A DNA stretch of 33,334 nt from Prevotella sp. UBA7764. GTDB lineage: Bacteria; Bacteroidota; Bacteroidia; Bacteroidales; Bacteroidaceae. The stretch lies in the NCBI GenBank assembly GCA_002481295.1, contig DLDU01000003.1:23002-56335 (forward strand). The letters are read 5' to 3'. Shown one piece after another: positions 15,962-24,524 of this stretch. The position numbers and the translations under genes were made by a program. Each line of letters opens with the position of its first letter. Within the stretch, counting starts at the first letter, position 1. A model generated the notes under the pieces. The model searched no databases, was not told the origin of the DNA, and was given only the letters and a program-made list of their open reading frames with translations.

Positions 15962-17581
15962 TTATTTCAGATACTTCGCCAACGGGCTGTGGATGTCTTT
16001 CAGTCCTTTGGCAAGTGCCCGCACATTGGTCCGGGCACCGAGGAGGGAGGAGTGAGTATGGTCGTGATTGAAATACTTTGCCGCCTTTTCCTTTGATCCG
16101 CAGTGCTTGTCGTAGTAGTCCGCGGCGATGTTGTGCAGGTCGACAAACTCGCAGCCTGTGGCGTCTACGACCTCACGGTACCACTTGCCATAGCTGTCGT
16201 TGCGGCGCTCGATATGTCCGTTGCTCCATTCGTTGCGTGGCGTCAGCGATACGAGGATCGGCGTAGCACCTTTCTCACGCACGTCGTCAATGAACTTTTT
16301 CAAGTACCAGCCGAAGCTGTAGACGAGCTCATAGGTACCTTTCGTCTTACTTCTATATACGTGGCAAGTGTCAGCGGCGCCGGGGATCTCTCCACGCTCC
16401 TTGTCGTGGTCGATCGGTCCAATGTCGTTGTGACCGAACTGGATAAGCACGTAGTCGCCCGGCTGGATGGAGTTGTAGACACGCTCCCACCGTCCCTCGT
16501 TGAGGAAGGTGCGGCAGCTACGCCCCGCCATAGCGGCATTGTAGCAGACCACCTTCTTGCTGTCGAAGACAGTGTAAGCCTGCGAGCCAAGTCCCCACAT
16601 GCCGTTCTTATCCTTATCGGCATTTTTCACGGTACTGTCACCGGTGAACCACACCACGGGCTTCCCAGCCTCGCGCTTCACGGGCTCCGTGGGCAGGGCA
16701 AGGTTATGGAGCATGGACTGCAAAGGCTTGAGGGCCGGATTGTGACTGGCAGCAATACCCTCAGCAGCCGAGCGGGCGTTCATCATCGCGCCGAAGCGGC
16801 TGGTGTGGATATGATCCTGATAGAAATAGTATTTCTCTTTCCATTTGCTAAAGCCGTCGAGCTTGGTTCCCGAGATCTCGTTCAGGTCGATGAAAGGTAC
16901 GCCCTCCTCGGCAGCGACAGCCTGCAACCACTGCGTGTGGATCTTTCTGACGATCTTTCCCGTCTGCGGGTCGTAAGCATCGCGCGGCGTGAGCGACATG
17001 AGGATGGGATGTGCGCCGGCTTTGCGGCAGTCGTTGATATATCGACGCATATATTCGCCATAGGTGTAGACAGTCTCTTTGACGCCCGTCTCCTTGATGG
17101 TGACGTTGAGCGAGTCGTGTCCCACGCCGGGGATGGAAGCCCGCGCCCGTCCGCTGTCATAAGGTCCGTTGTCGTTGTGGCCAATGGAGATGATGACCCA
17201 GTCGCCGGGGCGCAGTGCTTTGCGCACGTCGGGCCAGAGCTTATTATAATAGGTACGGCTGCTCATACCGCCGAGAGCCTGGTTTTCCACGGTGATCTTG
17301 TTCTCGTCCCAAAAAGCATGTTCATAAAATCCCCATCCCCATTGTCCGTTATTGCCGTTGCCAAGCGTACCATTGCGCATGGTGGAATTGCCGATGAGAA
17401 AGAGCACGGGGTTGTTGCCGTGGCGAGAGCTGCCGGCGGGAATGCGTGCTGTCTGTGCTTTGTCAAGGCTGTCGAGCGTAAGGTCGACGACATGGTTGAT
17501 ATCCTCCAAGGGAGCCGCCACACGGTTCTGTGCCATGAGGGGCAGGGCAGATAAAAGAGGTAGGATAAGGAAGTATTTCAT
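15962..17581 (-). CDS. Tandem two-domain SGNH rhamnogalacturonan acetylesterase, CE12-type
   Basis: 539 residues with a signal peptide (LILPLLSALPLMAQ). Two complete SGNH domains lie in one chain. Domain 1 (about 55-285) has GNST with Ser66, a Gly in ALGGMSSR, GHND at 134-137, and Asp256/His259 in YQDHIHTS. Domain 2 (about 305-535) has GDST with Ser316, AMAGRSCR, GHND at 383-386, and Asp507/His510 in HDHTHSS. Both appear catalytically complete. The likely role is deacetylation of RG-I galacturonate. Domain 1, like the esterase at 7118-8299, has GNS in block I. It lies 103 bases downstream of the second PL11 gene. Confidence 0.9.
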   Translation of the reverse strand: MKYFLILPLLSALPLMAQNRVAAPLEDINHVVDLTLDSLDKAQTARIPAGSSRHGNNPVLFLIGNSTMRNGTLGNGNNGQWGWGFYEHAFWDENKITVENQALGGMSSRTYYNKLWPDVRKALRPGDWVIISIGHNDNGPYDSGRARASIPGVGHDSLNVTIKETGVKETVYTYGEYMRRYINDCRKAGAHPILMSLTPRDAYDPQTGKIVRKIHTQWLQAVAAEEGVPFIDLNEISGTKLDGFSKWKEKYYFYQDHIHTSRFGAMMNARSAAEGIAASHNPALKPLQSMLHNLALPTEPVKREAGKPVVWFTGDSTVKNADKDKNGMWGLGSQAYTVFDSKKVVCYNAAMAGRSCRTFLNEGRWERVYNSIQPGDYVLIQFGHNDIGPIDHDKERGEIPGAADTCHVYRSKTKGTYELVYSFGWYLKKFIDDVREKGATPILVSLTPRNEWSNGHIERRNDSYGKWYREVVDATGCEFVDLHNIAADYYDKHCGSKEKAAKYFNHDHTHSSLLGARTNVRALAKGLKDIHSPLAKYLK

Positions 17582-17602
17582 TTTGAATGTTGAATATTGA
17601 AA

Positions 17603-17660
17603 GATGAGTGATGTTTATGATGAATGATGAGTGATGAGTGATAAGTACTGAATGATGAAT
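17603..17660. repeat. Degenerate 7-bp tandem repeat (GATGAGT type)
   Basis: Eight units are visible: GATGAGT, GATGTTT, (AT), GATGAAT, GATGAGT, GATGAGT, GATAAGT, ACTGAAT, GATGAAT. It fills most of the gap between the tandem esterase and the PL11 gene. Next to it, CTAAGC (17677-17682) and GCTTAG (17690-17695) form a short hairpin around the PL11 stop codon, a possible weak terminator. No promoter box was seen. Confidence 0.7.
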
Positions 17661-17684
17661 ACTCCAATGCCCAACACTAAGCGT

Positions 17685-19772
17685 TCAATGCTTAGGGAAG
17701 GGCAGCTGGGTATGGGGCGGCTGGTTGTAGCCCACATTCTGCCAGGCGATGCCTAAGCGATAGAGCGGATCGTGCATGAGCGTGATGTGGCGGATCGTGG
17801 TAGGTATCTGCGACATATAGATGTAGATGACGCTGTTGTCGTCGCGGTCGCGGTAGATAACCTCCTCACGCCAGTCGCCGAAGAGATCAGCCTGCAGACA
17901 GGGATTGTTCTTCGTCCAGTTGTTCGACGCCGGATTGCCATAACCTTGGAACGACACCGAGGGTCGTTGGAAAGAATAAGTACGGCGGGTGCCACGGCGG
18001 TACCGTCCTTCCTTCGACTCATCGGCATTGCTGCCCGAATCATTGGTAGACCCGAAGATACCGAGCGTGGTTCTGCCATCGGGACTCCATTTCTGGATGT
18101 TGACACCGTCGAGGAGTTCGTCCTGCTCGTCACCATCCCAAAAGATGCGGAAGTTGATGGAAGAGCGGGTAGTAGAGAATACCTTTCCCGTCACTGCCGA
18201 GCGCAGGCTGTTATCCCCGGCACTGGTGAACAGTGCGCCTGGGGCTTTATCAGAGAGGTTGGCAGCCAGTCCGCGTCCATTGTCAATATCCGCTGGTCCG
18301 CCTTTGAAGAGAATCTCTCCTGTGGCGGCATCGTGCAGGTCCCAGGCGTATGGCCCTTTATTCTCATGTACGTCGAAGACCTGAAGTCCCTGCCGCTTCG
18401 GGTTCATGGCAAAGACATGCATGGCGTCGCCATGGCCGAAGCCGGTAGCATAGCGCACACGCCCGTCGTCGTCGAGTGCCGCGGAGCCCCAGAGAAGCTC
18501 ATCACGGCCGTCGCCGTCGACATCCGCCACGCTGAGATTGTGGTTGCCATTGGCAAAGAGTGTGGCACTCCCCGACCCGCTGGTGGGTGGTGCCGCGTCG
18601 TAGTGAGTAGTATGTCCTTGGGAATCAGTGACAGTGTATTGTTTGCCATCGCGCGAGGCGTGGAACCAGCGTGTCTTGAGACGGTGCCCGTCGAAGTCCA
18701 CCGCCCATGCAAAAGCATAGGAGTAATAGCCACGGGTGAAGATGGCGGAGGGGTTGTGATCACGGCCTTGCAGGAAAGCCACGGCAGCAAGATAGCGCTC
18801 ACCGCGGTTGCCATAGCTGGCATTGTCCAAGATATGTCGGTCGTTGTCCCAGTCAAAGGTGCCGGATGCCTCCCCGCCAACGGTAGTGTCGCGATTAGGT
18901 TGATAGAACACGGTGTGGAGGGCGCGCCCCGAGAGTCCGTCGAAGACGGTGAGATATTCCTGCCCTCCCGCCACTCTGCCACGGCGGTTGCGCCAGTCAC
19001 ACTGGTTGTCCACGGTAAGGATCGTGCTGTCCGTAGCGGCTTGGCTGACATAGCGTCCGGTGCCGTCGACTGAGCCGGGCGCTGTCTTGCACATCATCTC
19101 CGCGCGTCCGTCGCCGTCGAAGTCGTAGACCATGAACTGCGTATAGTGTGCTCCCGCCCGGATGTTCGCACCGAGATTAATGCGCCATAGCCTTTTGACT
19201 TGTCCATCGCCCTGCAGTTTCATTTTATAGCAATCGAGCATCACGGGGGCGGTCATACCATCCGTCGAGTTGTCGTGGGCATTGGTGGGCTCCCATTTCA
19301 CGAAGAGCTCATACTGTCCGTCGCCGTCAACATCGCCCACCGAACAATCGTTGGGGGTATAGTCATAGCCGTCGCCTGCCGCAGGCTTGTCGAGTTGGAG
19401 TCGTAGCATCGGCAGTGTCCAAGGCATCACGACAGCCGAGGAGTCACAATGTCCGTCGCTATGGACAGCGACCACTTGCCAAAGGCTATGCGGTGTACCG
19501 CTGACCTGCATCGACGTGGCCCGCTGAGGTTGACGGGCATAGGGCTTGCCGTCGCGCAACAGCGTGAAGCGCAGGTCTGCCTCGTCACCAGCCAACGATC
19601 GCCAAGAGGCAAAATAGGTACCAGGCTTCCCGCCACGGGCTACGACGAGTCCGCGGTCGAGATGCTCAAGTCCTTGCCTGCCTTGCTGCAAGGATGTGTT
19701 AGCGTGGCTATTTGCTCCCCCTCCCACTCCTATGAGGGCCGGGAAGAGGAGCAATGAAAGGGGATGGATCAT
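17685..19772 (-). CDS. PL11 rhamnogalacturonan lyase
   Basis: 695 residues. PL11 lyases cut the rhamnose-galacturonate backbone of RG-I by beta-elimination, leaving unsaturated GalA ends. A signal peptide (LSLLLFPALIGVGGGANSHA) is likely. The eight-bladed beta-propeller is marked by LDRGLVVARGG, calcium-binding DVDGDGQYELFVKW and DFDGDGRAEMMCKT, the GHGDAMHVF segment, LFGDWREEV and the C-terminal GYNQPPH. It ends right after the catalytic domain with no extra module, unlike its upstream neighbour. The start ATG overlaps the stop of that neighbour (ATGA at 19769-19772), so the two lyases are probably translationally coupled. Confidence 0.93.
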   Translation of the reverse strand: MIHPLSLLLFPALIGVGGGANSHANTSLQQGRQGLEHLDRGLVVARGGKPGTYFASWRSLAGDEADLRFTLLRDGKPYARQPQRATSMQVSGTPHSLWQVVAVHSDGHCDSSAVVMPWTLPMLRLQLDKPAAGDGYDYTPNDCSVGDVDGDGQYELFVKWEPTNAHDNSTDGMTAPVMLDCYKMKLQGDGQVKRLWRINLGANIRAGAHYTQFMVYDFDGDGRAEMMCKTAPGSVDGTGRYVSQAATDSTILTVDNQCDWRNRRGRVAGGQEYLTVFDGLSGRALHTVFYQPNRDTTVGGEASGTFDWDNDRHILDNASYGNRGERYLAAVAFLQGRDHNPSAIFTRGYYSYAFAWAVDFDGHRLKTRWFHASRDGKQYTVTDSQGHTTHYDAAPPTSGSGSATLFANGNHNLSVADVDGDGRDELLWGSAALDDDGRVRYATGFGHGDAMHVFAMNPKRQGLQVFDVHENKGPYAWDLHDAATGEILFKGGPADIDNGRGLAANLSDKAPGALFTSAGDNSLRSAVTGKVFSTTRSSINFRIFWDGDEQDELLDGVNIQKWSPDGRTTLGIFGSTNDSGSNADESKEGRYRRGTRRTYSFQRPSVSFQGYGNPASNNWTKNNPCLQADLFGDWREEVIYRDRDDNSVIYIYMSQIPTTIRHITLMHDPLYRLGIAWQNVGYNQPPHTQLPFPKH

Positions 19773-22700
19773 TTCACAAGAACTTTCATTGCTGTGGCAC
19801 CCACCTTAACGAGATAGAGTCCCGGTTCGACGTGGAGGCCACGGATATCTTCATTGAGACGAGCCTTGGTCGTAGTGAGCACACCAACTCTTGCGCCATT
19901 GGTCTTAAAGACCTCGCAGTGGAAGACCGCGTCGGCAGTGAGCTGGTTGATGCCTGTAGCGGCCACGACTTTCAGCAGTCCCTTCTGCTGGAAGAGCTCG
20001 GAAGTGTCCCAGGCAAAGCCATTGGGCAGTGTGGGCAACTGGAGTGTCACGCCGTCGGCAGTGGCATTGAACATCGCAGCATCCCAAAGCGTAAAGGTGT
20101 CGCCGACCTTAGGCGCATACTTGCTGTTGAGCGTGACAGCGACTGTAGAACCATCGGCCAGCGAGAGTGTGCCATTGGTGCCCAAGGATGGATAAAGCTT
20201 GGTAGAGTAGATATTGAACAGCACCTTGGCTCCCTTATAGAGATAGCATCCGTTGGCTGTCTTCAGCGCACCGTACTGAATAGCGTTGGCAGCGTTGCCG
20301 GGCTGTAGCGTACCCCCATCGTTGACGAGGATCTTCTCCACGACACCCCGTCCGGCAAAACATCCGCCACCAGTGACGCTGACAGACTGCGATCCAAACC
20401 ATCTGTTATCAGCAGTAACGGTCGTAGCACTGCTGTTGATGTTGAGCGTTCCACCCTGTACGTCGACCTGCTTGCCGAGTTTGTCCTGCTTCTTGCCGAT
20501 GGTCATCATGCCGTTGCCGATCTTGATGAGTCCACCTCCATTGATATATCCCTGGAAGGTGAAGTCTTTGTCGTTGCCGCCAATCGACCATGTACCCGTT
20601 CCGTCGAGTTGAGCCGAGCCGCTCAAGCTGCCGACGGCAACATTGCTGCCATTGTTGTTCAGCGTTATCGTAGCATTGATTTCGGCATTCTTCAGACTAC
20701 CCTGTACATAGAGCATCGGATCGTAAGAACCGGTCTTCTTACCGGCAATATTCAGCCGCCCCGTGAAGTCGCCCCAATAGCCTTTGAGATAAGCGCGTGT
20801 ACTCCGTGAGTAGAGGTTGAGCGTTCCGCCGCCAGTAAGCTGACCCGTGTAGTTGCAACGCGAGTCGAGATACCACGATGCAGTGGCTCCCTCAGGCACT
20901 TTCACGTTCACGGCGTTTGAGGAATAGAAGTATATATTATCAGGGTCGGAGAGCGTCGTACCGTTGTTGAGCACGATATTCTTGGGATATCCATGTGCAT
21001 TGTCTTTCTCCTGGCCATTGACCCATCCTGCCATGACGTTGAGTGTACCATAGTTGGCCGATGGAGCGAGGGTAAGCGTTCCCTTACCCGCCTTTGTCAG
21101 AACGTTGCCATTGCCGGTGATGCCGGCGTTCAGTGTGAGCGTCTTTCCTTCGTCCACGAGGATGGTTCCTCCCTTAGCGCCGAGCACAACGGGATGGTCG
21201 GTGGTGAGCGTAGCAAGTGTCTCAAGGGTACCGCCGTTAAGCGTCACCTTATTAGTATAGACGCCGAGTGCACCATTGTTGACGCCTGACTTCTGCCCGA
21301 GATTGTCGACAGCGAGTGTACCGTTTTCGATATTTACCGAGCCCGTGAAGTCATTGACATTGTGAAATGTGGCAGTTGCTGATCCCTTCTTGGTGATCGT
21401 GGTGTTGCCGGTGATGGCATCACCCGAGAGGTCGTATTCGAGCTTATTGTTGTCGAAAGTAATGGAAGCCGGACTTACCTCTCCTTTGATGACAACCGTA
21501 CCGGAAGTCGCATTGTCGTTGAAAGTCACATTATCACCGGAGACGAAGACATCGCTGGTCTTCTCGCTAGTGTTGGTGAAGTTCTCGGCGTCGGCAATGT
21601 CCCACATAGAGCTTTGTGCCCCACTCCACGCCACGCCAGCGGCCTGGCGCATATCGGCGATGGTAAGCACGAGATTGCCGTCGGTGACAGAGAGAGCAGC
21701 CTTGTGGCCATTCAGTCCGGTGACAGCCACCTTGGAGATGTCGCCGTCGACCTTCTGCACCTTTCCAAGCATATAGGAGCCAGCCTTCACGTTTCCGTCG
21801 ATGAAGTGGAAGTTGAAACGTGGCACAAGGTACTCGGGACCTTGTGTCCAGTCTTTCTGTTCGATGCTCATCACCTTGTTGACGACGATCTGGTCGGCAT
21901 TGCTACTGGCATCAATGTCGAAATCGACAATGCTGCCAAAACCGAGCTTAAGCGTGTCGGCGGTGATCGTGCCCACCTTATCCTGTCCGCCGGGACGGAC
22001 GACAGCGCCATAGTCTGCCTTGATAGCGGAGAACGTACCACCGTCGCTGTGAAGGTTGGCGAAACGGTTGAGCCAGAGTCGGCTGCTCTTCAGCGTACCA
22101 TCGAAGACGAGCGTACCAGCCCACACGTCGGTGTTGCCCGTATACTTCTCGTCTACCTTGGGCAATACGAGAGTGCCATCGCCCTGCTTGATGAGTCTCA
22201 TAGCACCGGCGAAGGCTCCGCCGGTGAGCGTGTGGGTATAGGAAGTGGTAGTAATATTGTTGTTATCGTCGTGACCCTGTACCCATGTCGGCGCGTTGTC
22301 GAAGAAGATATAGGGAGCCGCGCCGTCGCTGACGCTGACCGTCATGTCGTTGTTCTCGTCGAGAAGCACCTGCTTGTCGTTGAGTCCGGTGCCGATGGAG
22401 CCACCTTTGTTCACGACAGTACGTCCGTTGGTGGTCTCTGGTGGCGGAGCCATAGTGATGCCCTCCATCTTTCCGAGGAAGTAGCTCACGTGTGGTGGCT
22501 GGTTGTAGCCGTTCATCTGCCATACCATGGCGTTGCGGTACTGCTTGTCAGAGAGCAGCGTGCAATTGCGATACTCAGTAGGGTCTGTAGTAGTGTAGAT
22601 GCGTATCTTGTTGTCGGGCGTACGTGCCACGACTTCCTCACGCCAGTCGCCAAAGATGTCGCCCTGAAAGCAGGGTGTGGCTTTGGTGTCGTTGTTGCTC

Positions 22701-24325
22701 AGCGAACCGTCGAGGGTCTTGATGTCGCCCTTACCATATTTATGGATGCGGAAGGTGGAGTTGCGAGTCTGTGTGCCGTTGAGTGTCTCTTCCAGAAGGT
22801 CGCCGTCCCAGTAGATGCGGAAGTTCAGGTCGAAGTCTTTGCTCGTGTTGTCGGTATGTTTAGCAGTGACAGCACTGATCGGCGTGTCGTGCCCCGACGC
22901 CCCAATGGCACCTGGCACGTCATCTGTGAAGTTGCCCATCATCGAGCGGCCGTCGTCGTCGCCGCCCGCGAGCCTATAATAGATCTTGCTGGTGGTAGCG
23001 TCGCGATAGTTATTGGCAGGCGCGTCCTCGTTGCAGGCAAAGATTTCCTGTCCGTGGCGGTAAGGATCAAAGTCACCGACATGCTGCGCGTCGCCGTGTC
23101 CGAGACCGGTGGTGCTGAGTCCCTTACCATTGTCGTCGATGACCATGGAGCCAAAGCAGATCTCGTCGCGTCCGTCCCAGTCGACATCAGCAATGGTATA
23201 GTTGTGGTAGCCCTGTCCATACCAGGGACTTCCCGGCGTGTTGCAGGTCCAGCGCCACCGTGTGGAGAGGTGGTGCGTTGCCGGATCCACATCGAGGGCT
23301 ATCATCTTGTGGCGGGTGTAGATACCACGTGCGAGGAAGATACTGGGCTTATGACCGTCGAGATAGGGAGCACCGAAGAAGTTCTTCGAACTGCGGTGAC
23401 CGTAGCCGTCGCCCCAGGCCTTGGCAAGATTCGTCTCGCCGTCCTCCAGTCGCTTCAGAGGATAGTCCATATAATCGGGGTGTGCGGCGGGTCCTATCTG
23501 ATAGGGCTCACCGGTTTGCCCATTGAGATAGAGCAGATATTCAGCACCCGAATGTACGAAGAACTCAGCCATGGAACCGTTCTGGCAGTCGGCGCGATAG
23601 TTCTTCGACTTGTCGCCGACAACGATGGTCTTGCCCGTAGCGGTGTGAAGGATGGTACCATCGGCAGCGCGCATGATGCACTCTGCCTTGCCGTCACCGT
23701 CCCAGTCATAGGCAGCGATATTGGTCTCGTTGTGCTGAAAGTCGCAGAGGTTGGGTCCGCAGTCGATCCACCAGAGCAGATCGCCGTTGAGCTTAAACAC
23801 CTCGATGCGATCGAAGTCGGGACCATCGGGTTTGTTCTTGGGGTCGTCGGTGGTGCAGAGCTCCTTGACGATGAGTTCCATCTCGCCGTCACCGTCTACA
23901 TCCGCAATGGTGGCGTCGTTGGGCTGATAGACATCGGTGACATCAGTCTTTCCGTCGTTGGAGAGACGTTTGGGCTTGGCGATCTCGAGATAGTCATGCG
24001 CCAACACAGCGGCAGGCTTAGAACCGGCGGTCTGCTCCACTCCTTTTATAATAGGGCGCACGGTATAGGTGCTACTGGTAGTACCAGCCGGATCGGTATA
24101 ATTAGATATGGTGAGGGGGGTGTCGTTGACCTTCACACCATCACGGTAGAGGTTATAAGTGACAGCGTAGTATTCCTCCGCATTGATGCGCCAAGAACAG
24201 AAGACGCCACCCGACGTCTTCACGGCGACAAGACCGCGGTCGAGCTTGTCTGTCACACGCTGTGCTTGGGCACCTGTGGACAGAAACATGGCCAGCAGCC
24301 CTACCAGGATGTATTTCTTTCTCAT
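19769..24325 (-). CDS. Large PL11 rhamnogalacturonan lyase with autotransporter-type repeats and T9SS-like C-terminal domain
   Basis: 1518 residues. The signal peptide (ILVGLLAMFLSTGAQA) precedes a full PL11 propeller (about 22-635): LDRGLVAVKTSGG, DVDGDGEMELIVKE, DWDGDGKAECIMR, GLGHGDAQHVGDF, IFGDWREEVVAR and GYNQPPH. Residues about 690-1440 are Gly/Thr/Asn-rich beta repeats of the autotransporter-associated (PATR) kind, for example KQGDGTLVLPK.YTGNTDVWAGTLVF and KAGKGTLTLAPS. The last 60 or so residues (about 1458-1518: VFKTNGARVGVL..GLHVEPGLYLVKVG..MKVLVK) resemble a type IX secretion sorting domain. The protein is therefore probably exported through T9SS and fixed at the cell surface, with the repeats as a stalk or glycan-binding part. 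First gene of the cluster, so likely the main regulated one. Confidence 0.92.
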   Translation of the reverse strand: MRKKYILVGLLAMFLSTGAQAQRVTDKLDRGLVAVKTSGGVFCSWRINAEEYYAVTYNLYRDGVKVNDTPLTISNYTDPAGTTSSTYTVRPIIKGVEQTAGSKPAAVLAHDYLEIAKPKRLSNDGKTDVTDVYQPNDATIADVDGDGEMELIVKELCTTDDPKNKPDGPDFDRIEVFKLNGDLLWWIDCGPNLCDFQHNETNIAAYDWDGDGKAECIMRAADGTILHTATGKTIVVGDKSKNYRADCQNGSMAEFFVHSGAEYLLYLNGQTGEPYQIGPAAHPDYMDYPLKRLEDGETNLAKAWGDGYGHRSSKNFFGAPYLDGHKPSIFLARGIYTRHKMIALDVDPATHHLSTRWRWTCNTPGSPWYGQGYHNYTIADVDWDGRDEICFGSMVIDDNGKGLSTTGLGHGDAQHVGDFDPYRHGQEIFACNEDAPANNYRDATTSKIYYRLAGGDDDGRSMMGNFTDDVPGAIGASGHDTPISAVTAKHTDNTSKDFDLNFRIYWDGDLLEETLNGTQTRNSTFRIHKYGKGDIKTLDGSLSNNDTKATPCFQGDIFGDWREEVVARTPDNKIRIYTTTDPTEYRNCTLLSDKQYRNAMVWQMNGYNQPPHVSYFLGKMEGITMAPPPETTNGRTVVNKGGSIGTGLNDKQVLLDENNDMTVSVSDGAAPYIFFDNAPTWVQGHDDNNNITTTSYTHTLTGGAFAGAMRLIKQGDGTLVLPKVDEKYTGNTDVWAGTLVFDGTLKSSRLWLNRFANLHSDGGTFSAIKADYGAVVRPGGQDKVGTITADTLKLGFGSIVDFDIDASSNADQIVVNKVMSIEQKDWTQGPEYLVPRFNFHFIDGNVKAGSYMLGKVQKVDGDISKVAVTGLNGHKAALSVTDGNLVLTIADMRQAAGVAWSGAQSSMWDIADAENFTNTSEKTSDVFVSGDNVTFNDNATSGTVVIKGEVSPASITFDNNKLEYDLSGDAITGNTTITKKGSATATFHNVNDFTGSVNIENGTLAVDNLGQKSGVNNGALGVYTNKVTLNGGTLETLATLTTDHPVVLGAKGGTILVDEGKTLTLNAGITGNGNVLTKAGKGTLTLAPSANYGTLNVMAGWVNGQEKDNAHGYPKNIVLNNGTTLSDPDNIYFYSSNAVNVKVPEGATASWYLDSRCNYTGQLTGGGTLNLYSRSTRAYLKGYWGDFTGRLNIAGKKTGSYDPMLYVQGSLKNAEINATITLNNNGSNVAVGSLSGSAQLDGTGTWSIGGNDKDFTFQGYINGGGLIKIGNGMMTIGKKQDKLGKQVDVQGGTLNINSSATTVTADNRWFGSQSVSVTGGGCFAGRGVVEKILVNDGGTLQPGNAANAIQYGALKTANGCYLYKGAKVLFNIYSTKLYPSLGTNGTLSLADGSTVAVTLNSKYAPKVGDTFTLWDAAMFNATADGVTLQLPTLPNGFAWDTSELFQQKGLLKVVAATGINQLTADAVFHCEVFKTNGARVGVLTTTKARLNEDIRGLHVEPGLYLVKVGATAMKVLVK

Positions 24326-24355
24326 AGGAAAACGAATTAGATCTTTATGTTATTA

Positions 24356-24383
24356 GATATTGCATTTCTCAAACGATATTGCA
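24356..24383. promoter_or_regulatory. Perfect 9-bp direct repeat, candidate HTCS operator
   Basis: GATATTGCA occurs at 24356-24364 and 24375-24383, 19 bp apart start to start, about two helical turns. AraC-type dimers commonly bind direct repeats with such spacing. It lies 31-58 bp upstream of the PL11 start and between the PL11 and the divergent HTCS gene. A partial copy in opposite orientation (TGCAATA, 24473-24479) abuts the HTCS -7 box. Binding by the HTCS is inference. Confidence 0.5.
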
Positions 24384-24389
24384 AAAATA
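24382..24389 (-). promoter_or_regulatory. Putative -7 box of the PL11 cluster promoter
   Basis: The minus strand reads TATTTTTG, matching TAnnTTTG, 57 bases before the PL11 ATG at 24325. It overlaps the edge of the direct repeat, so if real the repeat would lie at the start site rather than upstream of it, which is unusual for an activator. No good -33 box is seen, as expected for an activator-dependent promoter. Confidence 0.4.
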
Positions 24390-24420
24390 CGCAGATCCTA
24401 CCGTCCGTCTATGGTATAAG

Positions 24421-24446
24421 CGTACATTAATTGGTAATATTGTACG
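24421..24446. promoter_or_regulatory. Inverted repeat CGTACA-N14-TGTACG between HTCS and PL11 genes
   Basis: Six-base perfect arms at 24421-24426 and 24441-24446 are separated by 14 AT-rich bases. It lies 20 bases upstream of the HTCS -7 box. It may be an operator for another regulator or a chance palindrome. Confidence 0.3.
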
Positions 24447-24466
24447 TTCGTTTCAGAAATCTTTCG

Positions 24467-24474
24467 TAACTTTG
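24467..24474 (+). promoter_or_regulatory. Putative -7 box of the HTCS promoter
   Basis: TAACTTTG is an exact TAnnTTTG match, 50 bases before the HTCS ATG at 24525. It is identical to the boxes at panB and coaBC. TTCGTTTC about 19 bases upstream may serve as a weak -33 region. Confidence 0.55.
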
Positions 24475-24524
24475 CAATACTAAAACTAAACTACACTAAC
24501 ATCTTGCACACCTATTATATATAT

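Noticed and set aside
16103..17554. Long open frame opposite the tandem esterase
   Set aside because: Antisense shadow; the minus-strand reading carries two full sets of SGNH motifs.
21614..24340. 908-codon open frame on the plus strand opposite the large PL11 gene
   Set aside because: The plus-strand frame mirrors the strong codon bias of the PL11 gene; its translation shows no recognisable domain or signal peptide.
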